64,000 bases of DNA from an uncultured Synergistaceae bacterium (GCA_937868015.1 CALMLW010000045.1:40960-104959), one strand, 5' to 3'. Positions 17,688 through 26,326 are shown, numbered from the stretch's first letter. Notes: a model not told the origin generated them from the letters alone. Numbers and translations are program-made.

Positions 17688-18857
17688 TCAGACGGGGGAA
17701 GGCTCCCGGGAGAGGACGGCCAGGGCCTCCAGGCATCGGTCCACCTCGTCCTCCGTGGTGAAGTACCCCGGGGAAAGGCGCAGGGCCCCCTGGGGAAAGC
17801 TCCCCAGGGTGCGGTGGGCCCAGGGGGCGCAGTGGAGCCCCGGGCGGCCCTCGAGACCAAATCGTTCCGATAGTTCGAAGGCCAGCGTACCGTTGTCCCA
17901 CCCCTCCACGTTCAGGGGGAATACGGGGAGGCGCCCTTCCATGGAGGCCATGCCGTAAAGTGTCGCCCGGGGAATGGCCCGGAGCCCTTTAAGGAGCCGC
18001 TCCCCCAGGAGGTGTTCTCGCCGGGCGATGGCCTCCCTCCCCTGGGATTCGATCCAAGCCAGGGCGCCCTCCAGCCCCGCTATGCCGGGCAGATTGGGGG
18101 TCCCCGCCTCGAATTTGTCGGGCAACACGGAGGGCTGCCGTTCCTCGTGGGAAAAACTTCCCGTGCCCCCCTCCACCAAGGGACGGGTCCGGTGCGCGAA
18201 CTCCGGGTGCCAGACGATGCCCCCGATCCCCTGGGGTCCCAGGAGCCCCTTGTGCCCGGTGAAACACACGGCGGCGGCGTGCCATCGTTCGGCGGACACG
18301 GGGAGGACCCCCGCCGTCTGGGCCACGTCTACCACCAGGGGAACCCGGCGCTGGTGGCAGACGGAGGCGATGGCGTCCATGTCCTGGATGGTGCCGCAGA
18401 CGTTGCTCGCGTGGGAGAGGGCCACGAGGTCTCCCCCGGAGGCCAGGGCGGCCTCCAGGTCCCCGGGGTCGAGGTGCCCCCGGGGGTCGCAGGGTAAGAT
18501 CACCACCTCGATGCCCACCGATTCCTCCAGGGAGCGGAGGGGACGGACCACGGCGTTGTGTTCCATGGACGTGGTGAGGACCCGCATGCCCGGCCGGAGA
18601 AATCCCTTGAAGACCACGTTCAGCGATGCGGTGACGTTGTCGGTGAAGGTGACGTACCGGGGGTCGCGCCCTTCGTGTCCTTCCAGCATGGTCGCAAGGC
18701 GCTCTCGACATGTGGAGACCAGATCCAGGGTGGCCCTATCGCGAGAGGAAATGCTTCCTCGGCCGAGATTGGCCCCCCCCCGGGTCAAAAAATCCCTCAT
18801 CTTTTCAGCCACGGCGGGAGGTTTGGGCCACGTGGTGGCGGCGTTGTTGAAGTACAC
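17688..18857 (-). CDS. Cysteine desulfurase-like class V aminotransferase
   Basis: 389 residues, PLP-dependent. MYFNNAATTWPKP at the N-terminus is typical of the desulfurase subfamily often found with YedF and selenium genes. The PLP lysine is in FTGHKGLLGPQG, HASNVCGT and VVDVAQTAG are cofactor contacts, and the catalytic Cys loop reads GLHCAPWAHRTLG. It would release sulfur or selenium from (seleno)cysteine. It is 11 nt downstream of yedF on the minus strand, so the two are one operon. No IscU or other Fe-S scaffold gene is nearby, which favours a selenium or sulfur-transfer role over general Fe-S assembly. Confidence 0.88.
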   Translation of the reverse strand: MYFNNAATTWPKPPAVAEKMRDFLTRGGANLGRGSISSRDRATLDLVSTCRERLATMLEGHEGRDPRYVTFTDNVTASLNVVFKGFLRPGMRVLTTSMEHNAVVRPLRSLEESVGIEVVILPCDPRGHLDPGDLEAALASGGDLVALSHASNVCGTIQDMDAIASVCHQRRVPLVVDVAQTAGVLPVSAERWHAAAVCFTGHKGLLGPQGIGGIVWHPEFAHRTRPLVEGGTGSFSHEERQPSVLPDKFEAGTPNLPGIAGLEGALAWIESQGREAIARREHLLGERLLKGLRAIPRATLYGMASMEGRLPVFPLNVEGWDNGTLAFELSERFGLEGRPGLHCAPWAHRTLGSFPQGALRLSPGYFTTEDEVDRCLEALAVLSREPSPV

Positions 18858-18868
18858 GGGGAGCTCCC

Positions 18869-19474
18869 CTAACCTAAGACGAGGGTCTTACGGGCTCGGA
18901 GCATCGCGTCGGTGATCTCGAACATGTTCGATAGGGTCCCCGCTGCCAATCGATCGGCGACGCCGAAGTGCGTCACGCAGGTGCCGCAGACCAGGACGCG
19001 ACACCCCCGGGATTCCATCTCCCGCAGGACCTCCGAAGTGGAACTCTCCTCCAGCGCCAAAAAAATCCCCCCGTTCATGAGGGCCACTGTGGCGGGTGGG
19101 GGGGAAGAGGCCGCCAAGGTGCCGAGAAAGGCCTTGATAAGGGCCTCCCCCAGCTCGGGACTCTCCTGCCCCAGGGTGCGCCCCAGAAAAAGCACCCCGA
19201 TTCCTTCCGGAGAGCGGGAGACGGGGATCGGGACCTCGGGGGCCCTTTGGCTCCCGGTGGAGCCTCCTTCCCGGTGACCCGAGACCACGATATCGGTCGC
19301 CGCGCCGGAGCGATACGAGGTAAACCCCTGGCTTCCGAGGAATCGGAGGACGTTCTGGGCCGAGATGTCGTTATCCACGTGCACCTCAATCTCCAAGGCC
19401 CCTTGGTCCACGGCGGCCTTGGCCATCATCACCGGTTGAGGGCAGGGTTTTCCCCGAGCATCTATGAGGATCAT
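18869..19474 (-). CDS. yedF: Selenium-metabolism protein YedF
   Basis: 201 residues in two parts. The N-terminal TusA-like domain (1-75) contains the CPxP motif in DARGKPCPQPVM, used for sulfur/selenium carriage. The C-terminal DsrE-like half has VALMNGGIFLALEES and LVCGTCVTHFG. This two-domain architecture is that of YedF proteins, which co-occur with selenium utilisation. No selA, selB, selC or selD lies in the window, so the selenium role rests on family knowledge and the desulfurase neighbour. Confidence 0.9.
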   Translation of the reverse strand: MILIDARGKPCPQPVMMAKAAVDQGALEIEVHVDNDISAQNVLRFLGSQGFTSYRSGAATDIVVSGHREGGSTGSQRAPEVPIPVSRSPEGIGVLFLGRTLGQESPELGEALIKAFLGTLAASSPPPATVALMNGGIFLALEESSTSEVLREMESRGCRVLVCGTCVTHFGVADRLAAGTLSNMFEITDAMLRARKTLVLG

Positions 19475-19531
19475 GAAAACACTCCCTTTCTGGAGGATCT
19501 TTTCCTGGAGGGTCTAGATTTTATGCCGTAA

Positions 19532-19562
19532 AGTATAGTATCAGAAGGCCCCGCCAGGTCAA
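19532..19562 (-). promoter_or_regulatory. Putative promoter of yedF operon
   Basis: On the minus strand TTGACC (19557-19562) and TATACT (19532-19537) lie 57 nt upstream of the yedF start in an AT-rich island of this GC-rich region. The 19-nt spacer is longer than ideal, which lowers confidence. No clear promoter for the divergent activator gene is visible. Confidence 0.4.
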
Positions 19563-19658
19563 GGGAGAAATGGCGCTCCCCCGGATCGGTTATCTAGGGG
19601 GCTAAAAGAAGGTCCCCCGCCAGCTCTTGGGGCGGTGGGGCGAAGGGGAGGGGTGTGG

Positions 19659-21503
19659 ATGGCCAGCAAAGCGAAGGACGGGCAAGAGGGGACCCCGGGG
19701 GCCTTCGAGGGCGCCGAAGGCTCCGTGACGATCCCCGCAGGGTACGAGGGACACACGGTGTGGCATGCCCTGCGGTCCCTGGGGGTCGCCTTCGAAGCTC
19801 CCTGCGGAGGCCAGGGGAGATGCGGGGGATGCCGGGTGCGCCTGTCCGGAGGGGTGTCCCCGCCGGAGGAGGGGGAAAAAGAGCTCCTCGGAGAGGAGGG
19901 AAGGAGCCAGGGATATCGTCTGGCGTGCCGAGCCCGTCTTACCGGGGGGGCCCGGGTGAATCTTACGGTGGGTCCGGGAAAATCGGGGGGCGAAAAAGGA
20001 TCGAGCGGGGGGCAAAGGACTCACTGGAGGGCTCCGGAGCTACTCATTCCCTGGGACGAGCTCGGGGAAGCGGGAAGCCTTTCCGAGGCGCTGGTCCGGG
20101 CGCTGGCCCATCAAGGGGAGGAGGTCGGTCATGTTTCCCGGGCCGCGCTGCTCCAGGCCTCCCGGCGGTGGCGCCCCGGGGAGCCTGGAGCCTTTATTCT
20201 CCCGGTGCGAGATGGCGTCCTCCGGGGGTGCCTGTCCCCGGGGCGGACTCCTCTGGGAGTCGCCTGCGACCTGGGAACCACCACGGTGGCGGTCTACCTG
20301 GCCGATCTCCTCACGGGAAGAGTATTGTGGTCCGGCGCCTCTTCAAATCCCCAGGCGCCTTTCGGTGCCGACGTGGTTTCCCGGATGGGGGCGGCGTTGG
20401 AGGGTTTGGGCCCCTTCGACGAGCTTTGCGTCGCGTTGCGCCGGGCGGTGGAATCGCTGGTGAAAGAGGGGCTAGCCTCCATCGGGGGAGACGGCGAGGA
20501 AGTGCTGGAGATGGTAGTGGTGGGAAACCCTCCCATGGAGCACTTCTTTTTGGGCTACCTCCCCGGAACGATGGCCCGGGAGCCCTTTGTCTGCGTGGAT
20601 CCCTTGCCCGAGGCCCTTTCGGCGGGATGTTTGGGGATGGAGTTTATCCGGGACGCGACGGTGCGCCCCCTTCCTCCGGTGGGGGCCTTTGTGGGGGCCG
20701 ACCTGGTGGGGGTCTTGTTGGCCGTAGAAACCTTGCCTCCGAAGAGAACTCGCCTGGTGGTGGACTTTGGCACCAACGGAGAGATCGCCTTGGTTTCAGA
20801 GGAGGACCTTTGGGTTACCTCGGCGGCGGCGGGGCCTGCCTTTGAAGGGGGGCACATATACCAGGGCATGTCCGCCCGCCCCGGGGCGGTACGACGCGTG
20901 CGACTCCACGACGGAGATCTAAGGGCGGAGACGGTGGATTCCGCCCCTCCCCGGGGGATCTGCGGCTCGGGCCTGATCGATGCGGTGGCAGCCCTCCGCC
21001 GGGCGGGAGTTTTAGACGACGGCGGTCGCCTTCGGGGTGACCCCTTTCCAGGAGACGGGGGGGACCGGCGGAGAATGCGGGGGGAGGAGAGGGGGATAAT
21101 GTTGGCCTCCGGCGATGAAGGAGAGGTGACGATCTGGCAGCGCGATATCCGAGAGGTGCAGTTGGCCAAAGCGGCCCTTCAAGTGGGCATCTGTCGCCTG
21201 TTGGCCGAAGGAGGAGTGAAGGCGGAGGCGGTGGAGGAGTGTGTCTTTGCGGGGGCCTTCGGAGCGGAGCTAGACCCGGAGGCGGTGCGAGAGTTGGGGG
21301 TCGTGCCGCCGGGGTTTGATGGATCCTTTGTGGCGCTGGAAGACGCGGCGGGGGGAGGGGCCCTGCGCGTCCTCCTGGAGGGAGCTCCGGCGGAGCGCCG
21401 GGCCCGGGATGTGGCCTTCAGGGCTAAAGTGGTGTCCCTGGCAGAGACCCCAGAGTTCCAGTCCCTCTTTTTAGGCGCCATGGCCTTTCCTCGGAGGGAA
21501 TAA
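19659..21503 (+). CDS. RACo-like corrinoid activator: 2Fe-2S ferredoxin plus ASKHA (DUF4445) domains
   Basis: 614 residues. The N-terminal ferredoxin domain binds a [2Fe-2S] cluster through PCGGQGRCGGC and the later Cys of LACRARL. A linker follows, then an ASKHA ATPase fold: GVACDLGTTTVAVYLADLLTG (phosphate 1), VVDFGTNGEIAL (phosphate 2) and GICGSGLIDAVAAL. Known members use ATP to reduce cobalamin in corrinoid methyltransferase systems back to the active Co(I) state. Start ATG 19659 follows AAGGGGAGGGG. The next gene encodes a MetH-activation-like protein, supporting a role in corrinoid reactivation. No methyltransferase or corrinoid protein is in the window. Confidence 0.88.
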   Translation: MASKAKDGQEGTPGAFEGAEGSVTIPAGYEGHTVWHALRSLGVAFEAPCGGQGRCGGCRVRLSGGVSPPEEGEKELLGEEGRSQGYRLACRARLTGGARVNLTVGPGKSGGEKGSSGGQRTHWRAPELLIPWDELGEAGSLSEALVRALAHQGEEVGHVSRAALLQASRRWRPGEPGAFILPVRDGVLRGCLSPGRTPLGVACDLGTTTVAVYLADLLTGRVLWSGASSNPQAPFGADVVSRMGAALEGLGPFDELCVALRRAVESLVKEGLASIGGDGEEVLEMVVVGNPPMEHFFLGYLPGTMAREPFVCVDPLPEALSAGCLGMEFIRDATVRPLPPVGAFVGADLVGVLLAVETLPPKRTRLVVDFGTNGEIALVSEEDLWVTSAAAGPAFEGGHIYQGMSARPGAVRRVRLHDGDLRAETVDSAPPRGICGSGLIDAVAALRRAGVLDDGGRLRGDPFPGDGGDRRRMRGEERGIMLASGDEGEVTIWQRDIREVQLAKAALQVGICRLLAEGGVKAEAVEECVFAGAFGAELDPEAVRELGVVPPGFDGSFVALEDAAGGGALRVLLEGAPAERRARDVAFRAKVVSLAETPEFQSLFLGAMAFPRRE

Positions 21504-21507
21504 GACC

Positions 21508-22218
21508 TTGGGGGATTTTTTCTGGGAGCATCATAAAGAACTTATCCCTCTGATGGCGGACGAAGGGATCCCGGAGGATGGGTGGGGCCCCGATCTCCAT
21601 CGGGAGCCCTTTGTCTCCGCGATGGAATGGGCGAGGCAATGGATTGGGCGTAGCGCCCGCCCCCGGGCCCTGTGGCGTCGCTGCCCCCTGGGGCGCGAGG
21701 GAGAGGGGTGGGTGGCGATGAGGTCTCCAGGGGAACCCATACCCCTTCACATCGTGGGGGAGCCCGAGGGTTGGGAAGGAGGGGAGTCGGCCATATTCTT
21801 GGCCCTCACCCTGGGGGCCTTGGAAGGCGTCGACGGCGGGGCTCCGGAGGGAGACCTCCTGCGGCGCTACGCCCTGGCCGTGGTGGGGGGGCGATGGCTG
21901 GAGGCTGCGGGGCGTAGGGCTTGGGAAAGGATAGGGGCCGACCTTCGAGCTCAAGGGGAGACCCTGACTCTCCCCCTAAGTCCCGGAGAAGGCCCCTCCT
22001 GGCCCCTGGAGGGGCAGCGAGCCCTGGGGGATCTGTTGGACCTCGGATCCGTGGGGATGGGGTTGAACGGGCACCAAGTTCTCTTCCCCTTGATGTCCCT
22101 CACCGCCGCCGCCGTGGTGATCCCCGGGGAGGGGACGAAGGAGGGGAGCGAAGGGCGATGGGATAAGTGCCTCCGCTGCGCCCTAAAGGGACGCTGCGAG
22201 TGGAGGAGCGGGAAATGA
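21508..22218 (+). CDS. Methionine-synthase-activation-domain-like protein
   Basis: 236 residues; TTG start 21508 with GGAGGGA at 21493-21499, 4 nt after the RACo-like gene. The middle resembles the B12-dependent methionine synthase activation domain: LPLSPGEGPSWPLEGQRALGDLL followed by a strand pattern like the domain's MxPxKSVSG region. The C-terminus ends KCLRCALKGRCEW, matching the CxxC...C tail of stand-alone members. The usual RxSPGYG is changed to PLSPGEG, losing the Arg and Tyr expected for AdoMet binding. The family call is by motif and neighbour and is moderately secure. Confidence 0.65.
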   Translation: MGDFFWEHHKELIPLMADEGIPEDGWGPDLHREPFVSAMEWARQWIGRSARPRALWRRCPLGREGEGWVAMRSPGEPIPLHIVGEPEGWEGGESAIFLALTLGALEGVDGGAPEGDLLRRYALAVVGGRWLEAAGRRAWERIGADLRAQGETLTLPLSPGEGPSWPLEGQRALGDLLDLGSVGMGLNGHQVLFPLMSLTAAAVVIPGEGTKEGSEGRWDKCLRCALKGRCEWRSGK

Positions 22219-22292
22219 CACTGAGCGGGGCCGCCGAAGTCGTGTCGCCTCACCCTTCGAGATCGTCGTTCCCCTTCGGATTGCAGGGGCCC

Positions 22293-24266
22293 CTAAGGGG
22301 ATTCTTGTGTCACCGCTTCCATCTCCGCCATGAGCTCCTCCCAGCGGGGCATGAGATTGTTGAGCTCTTTTTCGATGGTCCCCAGCCTCTGTAGGGCCTC
22401 CTGCACCGCGCCGGAATTCCCCAGCGTGGCGGGGTCGCAGAGGGAGCGCTCCAGAGATTTTTTCTCTCCCTCCAGGGCGGCGATCCTTTTTTCCACGGGA
22501 TCCAGGGCTTGGATCACGGCGCGCCGCAGGACGGAGAGACGGGCCCGATATGCGGCGTCCTCTCGCTTTTGCTCCCGGCTCTTTCGTCCGGAGAAGTCCT
22601 TCTCCGGCGAAGCGATGGGGAAGGAGGGGGGATCCTCGGATCCCTCCGCCCCTTCGGCAAGAAGGTTCTCGGCCCGTTTCTCCAGGAAAAAAGAATAGTT
22701 TCCTCGATACTCAAAGAGTTTCCCGTCGCGGATTTCCACCACGCGATGGACCAGGTCGTCGAGGAACGCCCGGTCGTGGGACACCAGGAGCAAGGTGCCG
22801 CCGTAGGATAGGAGGGCCTGCTGGAACATGTCCTTGGTGGCCATGTCCAGGTGATTGGTGGGCTCGTCCAAGATGAGGAAGTTCGTGTCCTCCAGCAGAA
22901 GCTTCAAAAGTCCCAGGCGCGCCTTTTCCCCGCCGGACAGCACGGCGACGGGCTTGTGGATGTCGTCTCCGGAGAACAAAAAAGCCCCCAGGAGGTTTCG
23001 CTTGGCCAGGTCGTCATGCCGGGTACCCAGACCTTGGACCTCTTGCCACACGGTGTTTTGGTAATTCAGATTTCGAGGGCTCTCCTGGGAGAAAAAGGCC
23101 CGCTTGACGTCAAACCCCAGGTGGACGTCCCCTTCCTGAGGGGGCTCCTCTCCGCTCAAAAGACGGCAAAGGGTCGACTTGCCCGCGCCGTTGACTCCCA
23201 CCAGGGCCACCCGATCCCCCCGTTCCAGCACGAGGTTCAGACTGCGGAAGACCTCTTTCCCCCCGTAGGCCATGCCCAGATCTTGAGCCGTCAGGACGGT
23301 GCGCCCGCTCCGGGGGCAGGGAGGAAAATGGAACTTCACCGTTTTGTGGTCGCTCTCCAGGCGGACCTCCTGGAAGCGCTCCAGGCTCTTGATCCGGCTC
23401 TGGACCTGGGATGCCTTGCTGGCCTTGTACCGAAATCTTTCGATGAATTCCTGCGTTTTCTTGATTTCCGAGCGCTGGAGCTCCATCTCTTTGATTAGCT
23501 GCTCCCGGCGCTTTTCCCGTTCGGCGAGATACCAAGTGTAGTTCCCTCGGTAGAGTGTTATGGTGCCCCGGCTCAGCTCCGCCGTCTGCGTAGTCATCTT
23601 GTCCAAAAACCTTCGGTCGTGGGATATGGTGATGAGGCATCCATCATAGTCTTTGAGGTATCCTTCCAGCCACTCCATGCTCTCCGTGTCCAGGTGGTTC
23701 GTGGGCTCGTCCAGGAGGAGGACGGGGGGGCGGGCCAGGAGAATCGCCGCCAGGGCGATGCGCATCTTCCAACCCCCGGAAAAGACCGCGCAGGGAGTCT
23801 CGGCGGCGTTGGGGCGAAAACCAAGTCCCCGGAGCACTTTTTTTGCCTTGGCTTCGAAGGAGTAGCCATCCTTCAGGAGAAAAAGGGCGGCCACATTCTC
23901 GTGCATGGATAGGAGGCGGCGGTACTCCCCGTCGGCGGTGGCTGTGGCGGCGATGCGGTGCTCCAAGCTCCGGAGGTCTTCTTCCAAGGCGGCCACTCCG
24001 GCCCGCTCCTTGAGGAAGTCGAGCACGGTGCCGCTGCCCAACTCCGCCACATCCTGTGGCAGATGGCCGATGTTCTGGCAACGGGAGAGCTCCACGCTAC
24101 CCGCGTCGGGGATCTGTTCCTTCAGGATGACACGAAAGAGCGTGGTTTTCCCCTCGCCGTTGGCCCCCACCAGGGCTATGCGGGCGCTGTCCGAAGCGAA
24201 AAAAGAAAGGTTTTCGAACAAGAGGCGCTCTCCGAAGCGAAGGGTAATGTTGGTCAGACGGATCAT
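22293..24266 (-). CDS. ABC-F family ATPase
   Basis: Soluble protein with two ABC ATPase domains and no membrane segments, 657 residues. Domain 1: Walker A GANGEGKTT, signature FSGGWKMRIALA, LLLDEPTNHLDT. A charged linker of about 80 residues (the P-site tRNA-interaction motif) follows, then domain 2: GVNGAGKST, LSGGEKARLGL, LILDEPTNHLDM. A C-terminal coiled coil (about 560-650) is present. ABC-F proteins act on the ribosome, as translation factors or antibiotic protection. The subtype is Uup/YdiF-like by its coiled-coil tail; whether it protects against a drug cannot be read here. ATG 24266 begins the conserved MIRLTNITLRFG. Confidence 0.9.
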   Translation of the reverse strand: MIRLTNITLRFGERLLFENLSFFASDSARIALVGANGEGKTTLFRVILKEQIPDAGSVELSRCQNIGHLPQDVAELGSGTVLDFLKERAGVAALEEDLRSLEHRIAATATADGEYRRLLSMHENVAALFLLKDGYSFEAKAKKVLRGLGFRPNAAETPCAVFSGGWKMRIALAAILLARPPVLLLDEPTNHLDTESMEWLEGYLKDYDGCLITISHDRRFLDKMTTQTAELSRGTITLYRGNYTWYLAEREKRREQLIKEMELQRSEIKKTQEFIERFRYKASKASQVQSRIKSLERFQEVRLESDHKTVKFHFPPCPRSGRTVLTAQDLGMAYGGKEVFRSLNLVLERGDRVALVGVNGAGKSTLCRLLSGEEPPQEGDVHLGFDVKRAFFSQESPRNLNYQNTVWQEVQGLGTRHDDLAKRNLLGAFLFSGDDIHKPVAVLSGGEKARLGLLKLLLEDTNFLILDEPTNHLDMATKDMFQQALLSYGGTLLLVSHDRAFLDDLVHRVVEIRDGKLFEYRGNYSFFLEKRAENLLAEGAEGSEDPPSFPIASPEKDFSGRKSREQKREDAAYRARLSVLRRAVIQALDPVEKRIAALEGEKKSLERSLCDPATLGNSGAVQEALQRLGTIEKELNNLMPRWEELMAEMEAVTQESP

Positions 24267-24344
24267 GGGATCGCCCCTATCGAGAAGTATTTGAAGCGAC
24301 GCCCCGGGTCTTGGGCGATGGAGCCCGGAGAAAACTCCAAGGCT

Positions 24345-24373
24345 CTTGTAACCGCTTTTCCCCGTTCCGTCAA
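24345..24373 (-). promoter_or_regulatory. Putative promoter of the ABC-F gene
   Basis: On the minus strand TTGACG (24368-24373) and TACAAG (24345-24350) are 17 nt apart, giving a leader of about 70 nt before the start codon. That leader has a small CCGGG/CCCGG hairpin but no visible leader peptide. Confidence 0.45.
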
Positions 24374-24435
24374 GATGGGGCGAGGGATCATGTCCTTCAG
24401 GGGAGGTAAGGTCGACGGAGCAAAGCTTCACCGCT

Positions 24436-24460
24436 CCAGGGGACCCCGAGAAAGGGTCCC
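24436..24460. repeat. Inverted repeat in the ABC-F/uraA divergent spacer
   Basis: GGGGACCC and GGGTCCCC face each other across 7 nt within the stretch between the two divergent promoters. It could form a hairpin on either strand but has no T-run on either side, so it is not a terminator. The remaining spacer (24374-24533) shows no gene. Confidence 0.4.
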
Positions 24461-24533
24461 CCGGAGAGGGGGAGGGATAGAGGTACGGGGGAGTGAAGTC
24501 CTTGGAGGAGTGAAGGAGATGGGGAGTGGGGGA

Positions 24534-24562
24534 TTGCCCTTTCGGCAGGGCCGTCGTAAAAT
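24534..24562 (+). promoter_or_regulatory. Promoter of uraA leader
   Basis: TTGCCC (24534-24539) and TAAAAT (24557-24562) are exactly 17 nt apart. Transcription would begin near 24569, about 190 nt before the uraA start, producing the leader that holds the PyrR-type element and terminator. Confidence 0.65.
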
Positions 24563-24587
24563 AAGTTCTCGAAGGATTTTTGCACCT

Positions 24588-24630
24588 TTAATCGGGTTCC
24601 GCGAGGCCCGGAAGGGAGAATCGCCATGGG
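24588..24630 (+). ncRNA. PyrR-binding RNA element
   Basis: The stretch has the form of the PyrR recognition hairpin: stem CGGG-(TT)-CC, loop GCGA, then GG-CCCG, directly followed by GAAGGGA. In known pyr leaders the same layout is a stem with bulged U before CC, a GNGA loop, GG, and a following AAGG. PyrR bound to UMP would stabilise this hairpin and favour the downstream terminator. GGGAGA at 24614-24619 can also pair with TCTCCC at 24674-24679 of the terminator, giving a ready antiterminator. Assigned by motif only; pyrR itself is not in the window. Confidence 0.65.
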
Positions 24631-24667
24631 ATATGATGAGCCGGAGCGTTGGATAAAGGGCGGGTAG

Positions 24668-24708
24668 GGCCGCTCTCCCCATCAAAGGGAGAGTTGGCCT
24701 TTTTTTTT
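24668..24708 (+). terminator. Attenuator terminator in the uraA leader
   Basis: GGCCGCTCTCCC (24668-24679) pairs with GGGAGAGTTGGCC (24687-24699) around a 7-8-nt loop, followed by nine T residues (24700-24708). It stands between the uraA promoter and the uraA start, so it must act as an attenuator rather than as the end of an upstream gene; the upstream gene runs the other way. Confidence 0.88.
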
Positions 24709-24759
24709 GGCGGCGTGGGGGCGGTGAGGAAGTCCTTATTACGCGAAGGGGGTTTTAGT

Positions 24760-26136
24760 ATGGCGAGAAAGCAGATCGTCTACGGGTTGCTCGACAGGCC
24801 GCCGGGGCCCATTTTGTTGTTGGCTGGAGCCCAACACGTCCTTACGCTCTTCGGGGCCACCACGTTGGTGCCCCTGATCTTTGGTCCCGCCATGGGCATG
24901 GATGTGGCCCAGGTGGCGAAGTTTATCTCCTGTGTGTACCTCGCCATGGGGATCGCCACCCTCATTCAGACCACGCCCGGATTGGGCACGGGGCTACCCA
25001 TCGTCCAGGGCTCCAGCTTCAGCTTTATCCCGCCGATCATGACCATCATCGGCATCTACAAGGCCCTGGGCCCCGATGCGACCATGCAGCACGTGGGAGG
25101 AGCCCTCATCGTGGGGGGCATCGCCTTGGCGCTGGTGGGGTACAGTGGCCTGGCGGGCATGATCCGCCGGATCATCACGCCGGTGGTGATTGGCCCCACT
25201 ATTATGGCCATCGGCTTCTCCCTATTCGACGTGGCGGTGAAGTCCAACGCGGCCCGCTATTGGCCCGTGTCGCTCATGGTGGTGGGGGGGGTGTTTTTCT
25301 TTGGCCTCATGAGCAAAAACAAGTATTTTAATATTTTTTCGGTGTTGCTCTCCATCCTGTTGGCCTATCTGGTCTGCTATCTGGGGAGCGCGGGGGGATT
25401 CTTTCCCGAGGGGCATCCGGCTCACGTGTCCCTGGTCAACGTGGTGGAGGCTCCGGGATTTCGCTTCACCGGGCTCATGCCCTGGGGGCCCCCCCAGTTC
25501 AGCATCGTGGCGGTGGGGGCCCTTCTGGCGGGGTTTTTCTCTGTGATGATTGAATCCATCGGAGATTACCACTCCTGTTCCTACGTTTCGGGTCTTCCGG
25601 ATCCGGACGAAAAGATCATCAGCCGGGGGATCGGCGCCGAAGGGGCAAACTGCGCCTTGGCGGGGCTTTTGGGGGCGGTGGGGACCACGTCGTACACGGA
25701 AAACATCGGGCTGATTGGCCTGACCGGAGTGGCCTCCCGTTGGGTGGTGCGTGCGGGGGCCGTGATCCTCATCGCCATGAGCATGCTGGGCAAGCTCTCT
25801 GCCCTCATCGCCACCATCCCCAGTCCGGTGATCGGAGGGGCATACATTGCCCTCTTCGGCACCATCGGAGCCCTGGGCATTCAGGTGCTCATGCGGGCGG
25901 ACATGGGGAGCCAGAGGAACGTCCTCATCGTGGGCTTTGCCTTCCTCATGGCCCTGGGGCTACCGGGGTGGGTCGCCGAGAACCAGGAGCTCTTCTTCGG
26001 GTTCGGCGTGGTGGGACAGGTGGTTTGGGCCATCCTCAAGACCCCCATGGCAGTGGCGGGGCTCTGTGCGGCCTTTTGGGATTCCCTGGTCCCCGGCACT
26101 CCGGAGGAACGAGGGATAGGAGAACGCTCCGCATAG
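24760..26136 (+). CDS. uraA: Uracil/xanthine permease (NCS2 family)
   Basis: 458-residue membrane symporter with about 12-14 transmembrane segments. GAQHVLTLFGATTLVPLI at the N-terminus, LPIVQGSSFSFIPP and the later ESIGDYHSCS segment with its conserved Glu are NCS2 hallmarks; TSYTENIGLIGLTGVASRWVV is the conserved TM10 region. Start ATG 24760 follows AAGGGGG at 24746-24752. The PyrR-type leader supports uracil rather than xanthine as substrate, feeding the upp product encoded at the left edge. Confidence 0.92.
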   Translation: MARKQIVYGLLDRPPGPILLLAGAQHVLTLFGATTLVPLIFGPAMGMDVAQVAKFISCVYLAMGIATLIQTTPGLGTGLPIVQGSSFSFIPPIMTIIGIYKALGPDATMQHVGGALIVGGIALALVGYSGLAGMIRRIITPVVIGPTIMAIGFSLFDVAVKSNAARYWPVSLMVVGGVFFFGLMSKNKYFNIFSVLLSILLAYLVCYLGSAGGFFPEGHPAHVSLVNVVEAPGFRFTGLMPWGPPQFSIVAVGALLAGFFSVMIESIGDYHSCSYVSGLPDPDEKIISRGIGAEGANCALAGLLGAVGTTSYTENIGLIGLTGVASRWVVRAGAVILIAMSMLGKLSALIATIPSPVIGGAYIALFGTIGALGIQVLMRADMGSQRNVLIVGFAFLMALGLPGWVAENQELFFGFGVVGQVVWAILKTPMAVAGLCAAFWDSLVPGTPEERGIGERSA

Positions 26137-26220
26137 GCGCTTTTCGGAGGGGCAGGAAGAAGGCGCTCCGTCGGTTTAACCTAGTTTCAGGAAAGATATT
26201 TTGTTTGAATAGGATATCGT

Positions 26221-26279
26221 GCCCCGGGTCTGGAAGCTCCTTTAGCACGGCGCTTTCGGACCTCGGGGCCTTTTGTTTT
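26221..26279 (+). terminator. Probable terminator after uraA
   Basis: GCCCCGGGTC (26221-26230) can pair with GACCTCGGGGC (26259-26269) with one bulge, closing a long loop of about 28 nt, followed by CTTTTGTTTT. It is the only T-rich structure in the 190-nt convergent spacer between uraA and larE. The long loop makes it less certain. Confidence 0.5.
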
Positions 26280-26326
26280 CGAAACGGCCCCCTCGCCCGA
26301 TGGATTCGCTGGGATGGAAGCGTTTG

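Noticed and set aside
22219..22292. Bidirectional terminator between the MetH-activation-like gene and the ABC-F gene
   Set aside because: Short CCCC/GGGG repeats occur, but no stem with a T-run on either strand could be drawn convincingly.
24649..24759. N-terminal extension of uraA through the terminator hairpin
   Set aside because: The frame is open but runs through the attenuator stem and T-run; the conserved protein starts at 24760 with its own Shine-Dalgarno.
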